Of a stretch of DNA of 64,000 bases, positions 1-10,526 are shown in pieces (position 1 is the first letter of the stretch; each line of letters starts with the position of its first letter). This DNA is from Cryptomeria japonica (Eukaryota; Streptophyta; Pinopsida; Cupressales; Cupressaceae). The notes beneath the pieces were generated by a model. The model saw only the letters and a list, made by a program, of their open reading frames with translations, was not told the origin of the DNA and did not search any database. The stretch lies in NCBI RefSeq assembly GCF_030272615.1, contig NC_081408.1, positions 402,035,889 through 402,099,888 on the forward strand, written 5' to 3'. The position numbers and the translations under genes are program-made.

Positions 1-999
1 CTTACCCCCAAGATCAACATTTTCTTTTGGATAGCCCTCCAAGACAAAATTCTAACAATAGAGAATATAAGAAAAAGAGGTATCAGCATACCAATTTTCT
101 GTACACTCTGTAAGCAAAATGAGGAGACAATAAATCATATGCTCTTTCATTGCCCCTTCTCAGCTGATGTTTGGGGAAGTTGCCTGGATCAATTCAATAT
201 CAGTTGGAGCTTCCCCAACTCGATTTAGGAGATTTTCAAGTCATGGCATCATCCTTCAAAAAATAGAACTACTACCTTGCTATGGAGAATTGCTTTACCA
301 CACAGGTGCTAGGGTATATGGAAAGAGAGAAATGACAGGATTTTCAGAGAAAAGTACACTAAGGCTAACATTGTGTTTGAAAAAATAAGAAGAAGCATAG
401 TGGAAAATATGAATATTATAGGTGGTAATGATAATCCTAACACTAAGGAGGATCAACTTGTCTATAAAAAATGGAGATTAAAAGCTGAAGAGAATATCCA
501 GAGTAACCCTAGAGAGGGAGTGATATGGACCAGCCCACCTAGGGGATGGATGAAAATCAATTTTGATGGGGCCTCTAAGGGAAACCCGGGGGTTGCAAGA
601 TGTGGAGTGGTCCTAAGGGATGAATGGGGAATATGTAAAATCATCAAATGTATTCCTATAGGAAAACAAACCAACCATGTTGCGGAAGCCATGGTGGCTT
701 ATCATGGGATTATCCTTGCCAAAGAAGCTAAATGCACTAAAGTTTGGTGTGAAGGAGACTCCTTAAACATTATCAACTATTTAAATATGAAATTCCCACC
801 GTCATGGTCAATTAGTAATGCTATTAAAGAAACAAGGAAAATCAGCAAAGAGTTTGAAATGTGTGTTTTTACACATGTTTATAGGGAGGCCAACTCTTGT
901 GCTGATTGGGTAGCCAACCTGGCTTGCCAATCGAAAAACATCATCACTAGTTATGGTGAAAAGGAGATTGCAAGTGAAATGAAATCCTTACTCAATTAG
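1..999 (+). pseudogene. LINE ORF2 C-terminus: zf-RVT plus RNase H (RVT_3)
   Basis: Frame 1 reads from the left edge to a stop at 997-999. The first part carries the plant LINE zf-RVT pattern (FFWIALQDK, CTLCKQNEETINHMLFHCPF), followed by an IWKERNDRIF motif. The second half (about 540-930) is a plant RVT_3 RNase H with INFDGASKGNPG, the acidic residue region VAEAMVAYHGI, CEGDSLNIINYL and REANSCADWVANLA, so the D-E-D-D style residues look present. In the LINE this domain degrades the RNA strand of the RNA:DNA hybrid. Two in-frame stops (near 226 and 310) break the upstream part, so the protein is dead, but the RNase H stretch from 373 on is open. A host RNase H-like gene is less likely because of the directly joined zf-RVT segment. 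Confidence 0.85.
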
Positions 1000-1185
1000 G
1001 ACCGAAGCTATACAAGGTAACGTGGTACTTTTAATCATTATTTATAATGAACTTTCCGCCTTTTTCGATGCAGGGCTTGCTTGAAGATAATGAGCTATTA
1101 AATAGGTGTCATATCATCATTATTTGGCACGGATTATGGGTGCTCTTACAGAATAACCACAGAAACCAGAGGAAAAGTTATCAAA

Positions 1186-2833
1186 ATGAGAGAAGGCATT
1201 GCAAGGAAGGTGCTGGAAAAATGGGAGGAAACAAGAAGAGATTTGAACCTGCTTCATGCGCTGAATGGAGAAAGAACGAAGAAGTCTGGAGTATCCTTTA
1301 GCAAGGGGGGCTCAATGTTTTCATGGAACAACTGAATGGGAAGGACCCCACAATTACCAGCTACTTCATAAATAACTGGAAAAATGGAAAAGTTCTGATT
1401 GGATCACATATGATGAATGTAGATGAAGAGGTTATCGCTGAGGCCACGGGGATGACTACCGAGGGTATGAAATTTTACAGGGACAGAGGGATATCAGATA
1501 AGGTTGCAGACAAGTTTCCTGTTACAGATGGTGAGAGAAGAAAGATGATCAAAATTGACAACTCCTACCACTCCCCGAAGAGAATTTGCAGGCCATGGAG
1601 GTTCGTCTTATTTGCTTCTATTGAATATATTACCTTAGACGGTAGGTTTACCAGGGCTTATGGGCATCACTTCGTCCTTCTTAACCATTTCCGTCATGGT
1701 GAAAGGGTTAGCCTTCCCTATTACCTGGCCTGTTCAATAGATCATACTATAAAGGAGATCCAGAAGGACCCTAAAGGCGATCATGCCCTCCACCAGGGGC
1801 TCATGGTCCTGGTTTACAAAATGCTAAAGGGGAAGTGCAGTGAAAAGCCTATTAAAGGCAAAAATGCCAGAGATGAGACTACAGAAAGTAAGGATAGTGG
1901 TTTCAACTTTGATTCTAAGACCGAGGGAGAGTCGGAAGAAACTAGCAAAAAAGGGAGGATTAGGGCTAAGAAGAGGAGGATTATTGTGGAATCTGAAATG
2001 TCGGACTCTAAAATTGATTCCCTTGAGGAAAAACCTGTTAAAAAGAGGAAAGGGAAAGCCTCTGAAAAGAAGGCTCAGAAAAAGAACACTAAAAAGGGTA
2101 GCAATTCTGATCTCAATTATGTTCTGGTTGAGTCTGAGGAGGAGGATGATGATAATAAGAGGATTGATAGTTAGGACAAAGAAGGGGAGGGTAACCCGGT
2201 TAAGGATAATTTGGAAACCGTGGAGACCGTGAATACCACTAGACTGCATAACAAGGAAAAAGGGGGTCAAAGTATAGTGGTGACAAAGATACCATTAAGG
2301 CCTTCTGTGAGACCATCACTACTCTAGTGAAGGATATTAATAGCTTGAAAATAGATACACAGGCCATGGCAAGAACTACAGTTGGTGACAAGCCCTTGGC
2401 GGAGCATGTTAAAGAGTTAGTGGCCGTTTTGCATAATGCGCAAGCTATTGAATGTATGGTTGGAAAAATCTTAGCCACGGAGAAAAAGGTCAATGAGATG
2501 GGAGATAGAAAGGAAATGGAAAACAAACTGAAAGATTTTGGTAGCAGAATTGACAAGCTGGAACACAATGTCAAGCAAATTGCTGATCAAAATTTCCAAA
2601 TTCTTAAATCTTCGGTGGACAATATGAACATCTTTATCAACAAGTACGAGAACAATGAAGAGAAGGAAGGTGATAAAGAGCAGGTGAACAAGAAGGGTCA
2701 TGAAAGGAGGACCAGAGCCAACACAAAGAATAAGGTCGACATTGAAGGTCGTGAGCTAGAGGATATGAATACCTCGGCAAACAACATGAAACAAATGGTT
2801 GTTCACGCTGAGGAGATCCTGAATAGTATTTAG
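1186..2833 (+). pseudogene. Extra LINE ORF after RNase H: plant-mobile-domain-like plus coiled coil
   Basis: A roughly 550-codon coding region lies about 190 bp after the RNase H stop. It starts at ATG 1186 (MREGIARKVLEKWEETRRDL), shifts frame near 1316-1335, runs 1323-2174, has one stop at 2172-2174, shifts again near a G-run at about 2265, and continues to a stop at 2831-2833. Domains seen: a globular part (about 1340-1830) with motifs SYFINNWKNGKV, RPWRFVLFASIEYITLDGRF, HHFVLLNHFRHGERVSLPYY and HQGLMVLVYKML; a long Lys/Glu-rich stretch (1840-2260); and a heptad-like coiled coil (2400-2830). The globular part resembles the plant 'putative transposon protein / plant mobile domain' group as I remember it, which is not a confirmed match. 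The function is unknown. The same order of parts recurs, more decayed, at 55780-58400. Confidence 0.6.
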
Positions 2834-3053
2834 TTCTAGTTGCTGTCCTTGGTTTTGTCTCTTTGCTGTCTTTTGCTTTCCTGTTGTTGTCTGTTCTGAG
2901 TTTTATGTAATTATGTAATGATGTTTTAAGCTGAGCCCATCCCGTGGGTTCATTTTGACTTTTTGAAGTGATCAGGCACTTTTTTATGCTTTTCTGTTCT
3001 CCTGCTTTGTAAAAGGTTCGGGTACCTTTCAAATACCTATTTTTACTTAATCA

Positions 3054-3640
3054 AAACATCAATAAGCTCATACATAGCATCAAAATCATTAGAATCAACA
3101 TTATTAGCATGAAAACCATCAACGTCCATATCATCATATAGATTAATAAAAATAGGATTTGTAATATGAAAAGAACTTGAAACATCATTTTTCTTAAGCA
3201 TTTTTTATCTTGGTGATTTGAGTTGAACTTCCTCCCTAGGGTTAGGCAAAGGTTGGAAAAATGAGATCAAGTCAACATTTGGTGTCTTCGGGGAGTAAAT
3301 AGTTTGGGAAGCAATCTCAAGAGCCTTGGCATGATGTCTTCGTTGATGTTCTCTTGCACAATGGTTCCTTTTAGTTTTAGCCGAGACTTGTGAATTTTGA
3401 GGATCAATGGACATAGGCTTCTTTTTTTTCCCTTAAAGAAGGAGGAATGAGATAAGCCCCACTAGGTTTAGATATAGAAGATGCCAAGCTCTTTCCTTTG
3501 TAAGATGTAGGAGGCAGGACTGAGGCATATATAGGAGGAATAGAAAAAGTAGGAAGAATATCGAGTCCATTATGACAAGGAGGAATATGCATATGTATAG
3601 GATCTCTAGACTTACTCAAGGACATGATCATCTCATTTTT
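3054..3640 (-). pseudogene. Gypsy G pol linker between protease and RT
   Basis: Minus-strand reading gives recognisable but broken segments of the long variable linker that Tat-type Gypsy elements carry between protease and reverse transcriptase. Visible phrases are DLISFFQPLPNPREEVQL (about 3290-3220) and, nearest the LINE boundary, an acidic stretch YDDMDVDGFHANNVDSNDFD. Frames change several times. No catalytic motif is expected here. Assignment rests on position next to the protease at 3710-4066 and on memory of the family. Confidence 0.5.
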
Positions 3641-3709
3641 CTACTTTTGATAAGATAATAAAAGGATGTCACTTTGAGGCTTAAGAGGTTCAAGTTGTTT
3701 AGGACAAAA

Positions 3710-4066
3710 TTAATCAAGGGTGAAATTACCACGCTTTGGTGTGGGTTGGTAAAGGTTATGATCAATTGTTATGATAGTGTTGTTATGAGGGAATTTCAAG
3801 CATTTGTGGATTGTAGAAGGAAAATATTTCATGGAAGAGAGCCAAGGATGTCCCAACTTCACACGAAATTGATCCAATGTAGGAATAATAGCAAAAGTGG
3901 CATCTAAGCACTTAGTACCAACCTCAATGGGGAGAGTAATAGAACCAATAGTAGAGCAAGAGAAACCATAATACACCTTAACCACAACATCGGATTTATC
4001 ATATGTAATTTGATGCAATTGTAAAATATAAAGATATTCATCAATAATCATATTTACCATACACAC
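3710..4066 (-). pseudogene. Gypsy G aspartic protease region
   Basis: The 118-residue open stretch has the C-terminal half of a Tat-type retropepsin: VKVYYGFSCSTIGSITLPIEVG, then LGHPWLSSMKYFPSTIHKCLKF and an ITIDHN end. Relatives have LGRPWIH...PSTYHQCIKFPY, and the same layout is seen in element E of this window at about 20400-20640. The active-site triad itself lies upstream (right, about 4080-4130) and is not clearly readable, so the enzyme is inactive. It would have cut the Gag-Pol precursor. Confidence 0.65.
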
Positions 4067-4339
4067 TAGATCAATGAGTACCCCTCATGATCGAGTTTTA
4101 CTTTAATCTTCGTAGTGATATATAATGGGCCATTAGGTTCGACAATAGTTTCACTAGGATCAAAATTAATGCATAGGTCTTTAGGAGGTAGAGGTTTATC
4201 CACAAGATTCACAACATTGTTAGATTCCATACCAAGGTCATTGGGAGAAAAGGAAAGAGACTCAAACTCAACAACATTGGTAGAGTGAGAAGCCAGAGGA
4301 TTGGTTAAGATTTGGAGGATCTACAAACTTATTTCTCTT

Positions 4340-4463
4340 GTCATTCACACCAGCTATGGATATAGTATTATTTATCAATGAAGTCTGTAATTTTACTTCT
4401 CAATGTATAACATTTCTTCATATCATGGCCAAGTTGATGGTGATATTGACAAAAGGATTTGGG
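4340..4463 (-). pseudogene. Gypsy G gag zinc-knuckle fragment
   Basis: On the minus strand 4458-4412 reads FCQYHHQLGHDMKKC, the CCHC-like knuckle of Tat-type gag proteins, followed by a short stretch including AGVNDKRNKF. It ends at the ATCAT duplication where Copia F inserted, and the upstream gag continues on the other side of F at 36017-36520. This is a fragment only. Confidence 0.6.
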
Positions 4464-4468
4464 ATCAT

Positions 4469-4990
4469 TGAAAGGAAAATAACGTGAAGTGCCAAGAAAG
4501 AACTAATCAATGAGAAATTGTTTGAAGGTAGAGTATTACCATAAAAATGAGAATCCAAAACCAAGAGAAAGCACACCATAATCCAAGAAGGAGACACAAG
4601 ATTTGTAAGGGGGGGAAAGCAAAGGAAAAAACCCCATGATTATGGAGATGACATAAAGCCTAATAAAATATAACGAGAGAAAGAGAGAATGAGCTTAACA
4701 TAGAAATGCTTACATAGAAGAAATGAGAGAGGCATGTCAAATATATAGAGGTGAGAGAGGATTTGCAAATGTAACTCCCAAGTCTAAGCATGTCATCTAG
4801 CATCCTATGTGTGCGCAAAGTGTCACAATCCTCATAAGGAGGAAATCTAATATTCCACATATTTGGAATTAACAAATTGTGTTGTCTTAGCTCAAATAAG
4901 ACAAAGGATTTGTAGAGACCCTTTAGGAATATTCCTACGAGTAATAAGTAAAAGGAAATTAACTTTACCAAGCAAAGATTAATTCCTAAT
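4469..4990 (-). repeat. F 3' LTR
   Basis: It aligns along its length with 35438-35960. The minus-strand start is TATTAGGAATTAATC, where the other copy has TGTTAGG, so the terminal dinucleotide is mutated. A small ORF inside it is fortuitous. Confidence 0.88.
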
Positions 4991-5212
4991 ATACCCCCTT
5001 AAGCTTTAGTTGGGGATTTTACATCAAAACCTTCAATGAGTTACAATCTAAGAATATTACAAAGTGGTATGATGAGAAAAATTGCATCTTGATCTTCACC
5101 TTTACAATATAGAAGAGAAATGTGTTTGTCTTCAATTTGAGTTGTAATGAAATATTGTCAAAGAGTAAAGAGGTAGCTCCAAGTCTTCAAGAAATCGTGT
5201 TAGCCATAAAGC

Positions 5213-5800
5213 TTATTTGAATATTGATACAACCTTAATTCCAAATTCAATAGAGCCAAGAGAAGTAGATTCATGTTGAATACTATTCCATGAGATAACA
5301 CCTAATACAATAAGAAAACAATATCCACAAGTAGATCTCCTATCATTGGGACCCCCTAGATTTGAATTAAAATATCCTTTCAAAAAGTCACAAATTGCAT
5401 CATAAAAATAGACCAACATGAAGAGTACCTTTAACAAATTTTAGAATTCTCTTTGTCACTCAAAATGAGATTGATGAGGTTTAGAGATGAATCTATAAAC
5501 TAAACCAATACCAAATGTTTCCTTTCCATTACACCAATGTGTTGAGATGTATAGGGAATGGGTAGCTCATGATCAACACCAAATTATTTTAAACAACTAT
5601 TGAAAGCATAATTGAGATATGCCTTATTAAAATTAGTTCCAAGCATTATGATTTTATAATCATATTACCTTTCAACAAATATAAGAAATATAGCATAAGA
5701 ATTTCAAGAACATGATCCTTACTATGAAGAAAAAAGATCCAAGTTTATAATCATCAATAAATGTAAGTGCATACCATAATTTGGATGGAGATATTCTCCA
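5213..5800 (-). pseudogene. F pol remnants: Copia RNase H and integrase scraps
   Basis: Minus strand 5437-5213 reads GYFNSNLGGPNDRRSTCGYCF...ISW, the hallmark N-terminal part of Copia RNase H (usual form DADWAG..DRRSTSGYCF), with the first Asp lost. Just upstream, 5800-5500 gives broken integrase-like phrases (WYALTFIDDYKL, then ISTHWCNGKETF). The reverse transcriptase that should lie between them is absent, so a large internal deletion happened. It is not functional. Confidence 0.6.
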
Positions 5801-5819
5801 TGGGTCAAAAAAAAAAAAA

Positions 5820-7490
5820 AGGTTAGTATGAATGAGGTGCAACTTAGTTGGCCTTCATTGGTTAACCTTATAGAGAGGGCTCCCTACACATCTTACCAAA
5901 AAATGCATCAATATGCATAGAAATAGATGGTATAAAAACATATTAGAAATTTTGCAACAAGGCAAAATTGATAGCATTACTTGCTAATCATTGACATCAA
6001 TAATAATACTCATCAAGGCAATATTTTGAAAAACTCATTACTTGAACAAATTATAATTTAGCATTAGCAACGACTTTGTAGGCTTATTTTTGCTTCTTAA
6101 AATTGTCATTATCTCAAAAAAATAATTAAACATTGGAAATACCATTGGATTAAAAAAATTGAATACTAAGTATCAATTTTTTAAATTTTTTTTAAAACTA
6201 AACTATAAAAGAAATTTTAATATGAACTTTATATTTATGATTGAAAAACTTTAAATTGAAAAACTTCAAAATAAAAGTCTTTAATTTAAAAAAAAACTTA
6301 ATAACAAAATATTAATAAAACTTATTTACATCTAAATAGATATAACAATTGTTTTTTTTTTGAAAACTTGAATAGAAGCCTTATGACTAAAAAAAACATA
6401 TCATCTAAAGACTTAAACTTTTATAGAAAAGCTTAAAATTAAAAACTTAATAATGGAAAAGTTCCAAAGTTCAGGCAAACCAAAAGAAATAAAATTAAAA
6501 ACTTATTGAAAATTAAACTAAAGATTTTAAAAAAAACTTTAATAAAGAATCTTAAAAGGTTATTTTGAAATGTGAGTGATTATTCATAAAAACTTTAATA
6601 AACAAAAAAAAAAGATTTTAAAAAGCTTTATAATGAAATCCATATTTAAAGAAAACAAAACAAACTTATTGGATGTCTCAAAAGAGACAAAGTAAACAAA
6701 ATAAAAAATTAACTACAACCCAATAACTCATATAATAATTAAATTTTAATTGAGCAAGGATGCGACTAGAACATAAGAAGCAAAAATTAGAGTTGGAGCA
6801 CAGGCTTTTGACAAAAACGAAGTATTGGTTGGTGCATAGGAGAAATAACAGAGGCTACGCAAGGAAATATTAACTGTTACAAAGACCTCTTACTTGACGT
6901 AGGTAAGATTGGCAGAAAAAATGTTGGAAGAATATTGAAAGAAGACTGCAAAGTTATAGGTTTCTATTGACAACATCAATAAAAAAACAGAAGCTGAAAA
7001 AGACAAATATTGCAAACTTAGCAAACCAATACTCGACGATGGAAAGAGGATAATGACAGTGGTAGGAATGAGAAGACTAAATAAAGTAGTGACTTGAAAT
7101 GCTTTGGCACAGTACGTTACAAATGCAAGATGCAAGTTTGGTAGGTGCAAAGCAAATAGTAAATTGTAGATTCTGAGTAGCAGAGAATATGTAAAGTAAA
7201 GGAAGCAAGATAGCACTTGGCATAAAATGGTAAAAATAGAGGTGAATATAGTAAAACTAAACTAGAATTTTTGACTAGCCAAAAGTCAGCAAAGGAGAAC
7301 GAATAATGAAAACCTTAAAAGCAAGATTATTGGAATAGAACAAATTTTATTATAATGCTAAGATGTATTATAGGAATAATATGCAGGTAAACAAAAAAAT
7401 ATTGATCTACGATAGAGACGATGGTTATTAGAAAAGTCTGTGATAAAGAATTCAAATGCAAATACTAAAAGAAAAAAATGGATGCTAATT
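5820..7490. other. AT-rich interior of F, no gene seen
   Basis: This stretch contains an A-run near 5808-5820 and a very A/T-rich block (about 6040-6760) of short AAACTT/TTTAAA-like words. The remaining sequence (6760-7480) shows no recognisable protein on either strand. It ends at the TAATT duplication (7486-7490) where A inserted. Confidence 0.5.
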
Positions 7491-7936
7491 TGAAGACAAG
7501 TTCGATATTGGAATGATATGCTCAAGAATAGAATTTGTCTTGGAGATTGTTATGTTGGAGATCAAGCTCGAGATTAAAATGATGCCATGGAGATCAAGAC
7601 TTGAAGGAAACTACTAAGAATGTGTTTTTGTTTTGTTAATAAAATAGCAATTTGGAAACTGCTAAGATAGACATTAGTCTAGTTTTTGATAGTTTTTTAG
7701 TCTTTAAAAATTGTTGTCTAAATAGTGGTTTTTGTTTTTTAGAAACTGCTATCTATGCAATGACAAAAATGTAATTAGTTTAGTTACTTTTCTTTTTGGA
7801 TAGACTTGAGGAGTCTATAAATGTAATCATTGTTATTGTAATTTTTAATTAAGTTTTTCATATCAATAATATTTAGTCTTCTTTTCAGTTGATGTTTTAT
7901 ATTTTGTGAGTGTTATTAAATTATTATAATCTTTCA
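7491..7936 (+). repeat. A 5' LTR
   Basis: Runs from TGAAGACAAG to CTTTCA, 446 bp, followed by TT and the primer-binding site. It contains TATAAATG at about 7815, a plausible promoter. It is a close match to the split 3' LTR. Confidence 0.93.
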
Positions 7937-7938
7937 TT

Positions 7939-7950
7939 TGGTATCAGAGC
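7939..7950 (+). promoter_or_regulatory. A primer-binding site
   Basis: TGGTATCAGAGC, the standard Copia minus-strand primer site complementary to initiator tRNA-Met, lies two bases after the LTR end. Confidence 0.9.
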
Positions 7951-8007
7951 GGATTGTAGGATTTTTGATTGTGCAAGTAACAAGGTTAGAGAAACGGTTA
8001 TCTCTAG

Positions 8008-9134
8008 ATGGCTAATAGCAAATATTTTCCATTTACACTTCCGTTGTTTACTGAAGAGAACTATGATTATTGGAGTATCAAAATGAAGACCCTGCTATTA
8101 CCCCAAGAACTCTAGGAATTAGTGGGAGGAGGATACCTAGAACCTGCAAATCAAAATACATTGAATAGATGGACACCAAAACAAAAAGCTCAGCTGAAAG
8201 AAGACAGAAAGAAAGACAAAAAATCTCTTTACACCATTCAATCTGCATTGGATGTTTCAATTTTCCCTTGAATTGCCAATATGACAAAATCAAAAGATGC
8301 TTGGCAGACTCTACAAACTGTATATCAAGGTATAGACAAAATCAAATTGGTAAGGCTTCAAATGTTACGAAGAGAATTTGAAACTTTGAGGATGAAGGAA
8401 TCTGAGTCCATTCATGAATTTATTACTAGGACTCAAGGTATTGTGAATTAGCTTAGGACTCAAGGAGAAACTATAATAGAACAAAAAAATGTAGAATTTT
8501 TTTTGAGATCTCTTCCTCCTATATTTGATCCAGTGGTGATAGCCATTGAATAAAGTAAAGATCTAACTACTTTCCAAGTTGCATAGCTGATTGTTCTATG
8601 AAAAATTTTGTGCAAGCTTTCTAATCTTCTGTCAATATTGAAGAAAAGATGAAATCTCCTCCCTCTCAAACTACTAAATTTCAAGGTGAATCTTCTGGAA
8701 ATAATAGAGGAAGAGGTAGAGGAAGAGGAAGAGGAAATAATAGAGGAAGAGAAAGAAGTTTTGTGGATTGAAGGAGTATCTTGTGCAAATATTGCAAAAG
8801 ATATGGACACTATGAATCTGAGTGCAAAAAGAAGAAATCTAACTTGAATAAGTTAAGAGCAAATTTTACAGAAGAGTCTTCTGAAGCAAAACACTCTACA
8901 TTCTTCACATGTAATTTGGCAAAAGAAAACCAAGAGGATGTTTGGTTCTTGGATAGTGGTTGTTCAAACCACATGACAGGTAAATCTGATCTCTTTGTCA
9001 AATCAAATGATACCATGAGAAGTCAAGTTAAATTTGGAGATGATAAGGAAATTGATGTAATGGGAAAAAGGTACCCTTGCAGTCAAGACTAAGCAAGGAG
9101 AAACTACTCATATTCATGATACTTTTCTTGTACC
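8008..9134 (+). pseudogene. A gag and protease N-part
   Basis: The start ATG at 8008 gives MANSKYFPFTLPLFTEENYDYW, a typical Copia UBN2/gag start 70 bp after the primer site. Several in-frame stops follow (for example after LLLPQEL). An Arg/Gly-rich run (about 8698-8757) precedes a CCHC knuckle CKYCKRYGHYESEC (about 8781-8825). The protease motif WFLDSGCSNHMTG (about 8942-8980) keeps its DSG triad. The frame ends at the insertion of C, whose duplicated target is GTACC (9130-9134 and 13395-13399); the protease continues after C. Confidence 0.8.
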
Positions 9135-10303
9135 TGTTGGGTCTCAAATCAATAGATTGGATAGGTTCTAAGGAAATGCCAACTCCTATGATCAAACCCT
9201 CCAATTGACTTGGCCAACTTATAGAGTGAACCTATTTGGTTACTAACTCTCTCACTTTAGGCTCTGCAGGACCTGGGCGGGTATACCTACTCACTAGTTG
9301 TTCCTTCAACTAATGCTTTTTATAGAAGATTTAGTGTCTTAATCTGATATCTCCTAGTCTCAGAATGGCATAAGTTTCTTAAATAGATTGATTTCAGATG
9401 TGTGTATTGATCTATGTTTCTTACAAAAGTATATATATTACACTTTGGCTAAATTACCTACTATACCTACTCTACTAATCCTAATGCTTAAAGGTAAAGG
9501 GTAACTGGTATGGTTAAAGGGTTTGTTTACAAATCATCAGTGCCTTTCCTCCTATTTGGGCTATAGAGTCTTATATTTCTTCAGGACTTATTGTGTAAAC
9601 TTATGAGACAGTTTTTAATCCCACCACCTCTCGATGAGTCTGTCAGTTACTGTTTCTTATGAGCTCTACTTCAATGTCTATATTGTAAACCGCTTGAATG
9701 AATTTAACCCTAACTTTAAGAGACCATCCAAGGAAGAAATACATGGAACAATTACAATTCACAAGTAAATCTTTTTTTATCCAAATCTACAATATGAAAC
9801 ACAAAATTTCACTGGAAGAACACAAATAACCTTATCTCCTTTAGATAATATCACAAGCAACTGCCTTCTAAAAATATGTTAACTCTCAACACATATGAGA
9901 AAGAAAATGCAACTGGTTATTTTTGATAAAAAGTTTAAAAGTACAAAATTGCCTCCACCTCTTCTATCTCTATCCTCTCTTTTTCTATTTTACATCACAC
10001 ATATATATGTGGTTGAATGGTTTTCATACCCCTTTGGGTGAAAAGACACCCCGCTTTTAAATAAAAATAATTCCAAATCCCGAAATTGCCTTAGTTTATG
10101 TAATTAATTGTCACTTTACAAGTTGTTTAGGCATATTAGAGGTGTTTTAAGGCTATTTTATGGGTATATAATGGATAAATGGTCTTTAAATGATGTAAAT
10201 ACCCCCTTTGGTACTTCACAATCTATTTTTTATGCCCATTATTGTGTTTATGTTATGGTTTCATATTGTGCAACAAATATAAAACATATTACTTGTACCT
10301 ATT

Positions 10304-10344
<41 letters not shown>

Positions 10345-10402
10345 CTTGTTCCTTGTCTTGGAATCTGGAATTCTAAAAATTGCAAAATTTAGGGTTCCAA
10401 CA
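9135..10402 (-). repeat. C 3' LTR (left)
   Basis: 1,268 bp, nearly identical to 12138-13394. It carries a (TA)n run at about 10307-10340, longer than in the other copy. Confidence 0.92.
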
Positions 10403-10526
10403 GTGGCTCTGTCTGGGGATGTATTCCCCTTGTGGGCATAGCAAGAATTCAGATCTTTGGTAGAGCAGACCATGTGCCTTATTCATTAACCTATTTTGGT
10501 GGCCTCAAAGCCCCAAAAACTGAACA

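Larger units (their letters stand above)
1..3053 (+). mobile_element. LINE L1, 3' portion (5' end outside window)
   Basis: This is a non-LTR retrotransposon on the plus strand that starts upstream of the window. Seen in order: the end of the reverse-transcriptase ORF with a zinc-binding zf-RVT segment and an RNase H domain (1-999), a short spacer, a second coding region (1186-2833), then a 220-bp non-coding tail ending in TTACTTAATCAAAA near 3053. Sequence right of 3053 reads as the pol linker of the surrounding Gypsy G on the opposite strand, so the LINE sits inside G. The 3' boundary is uncertain by a few bases because the A-rich tail is short. The target-site duplication cannot be checked since the 5' end is missing. 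Confidence 0.8.

Noticed and set aside
6890-7216. 108-codon minus-strand ORF with membrane-like segments
   Set aside because: Phe/Leu/Ser-rich with no known motif, in the AT-rich interior of decayed F; no support as a gene.
10307-10340. (TA)n run as a regulatory or origin signal
   Set aside because: Simple microsatellite inside the C LTR with a different length in the other LTR; ordinary slippage explains it.
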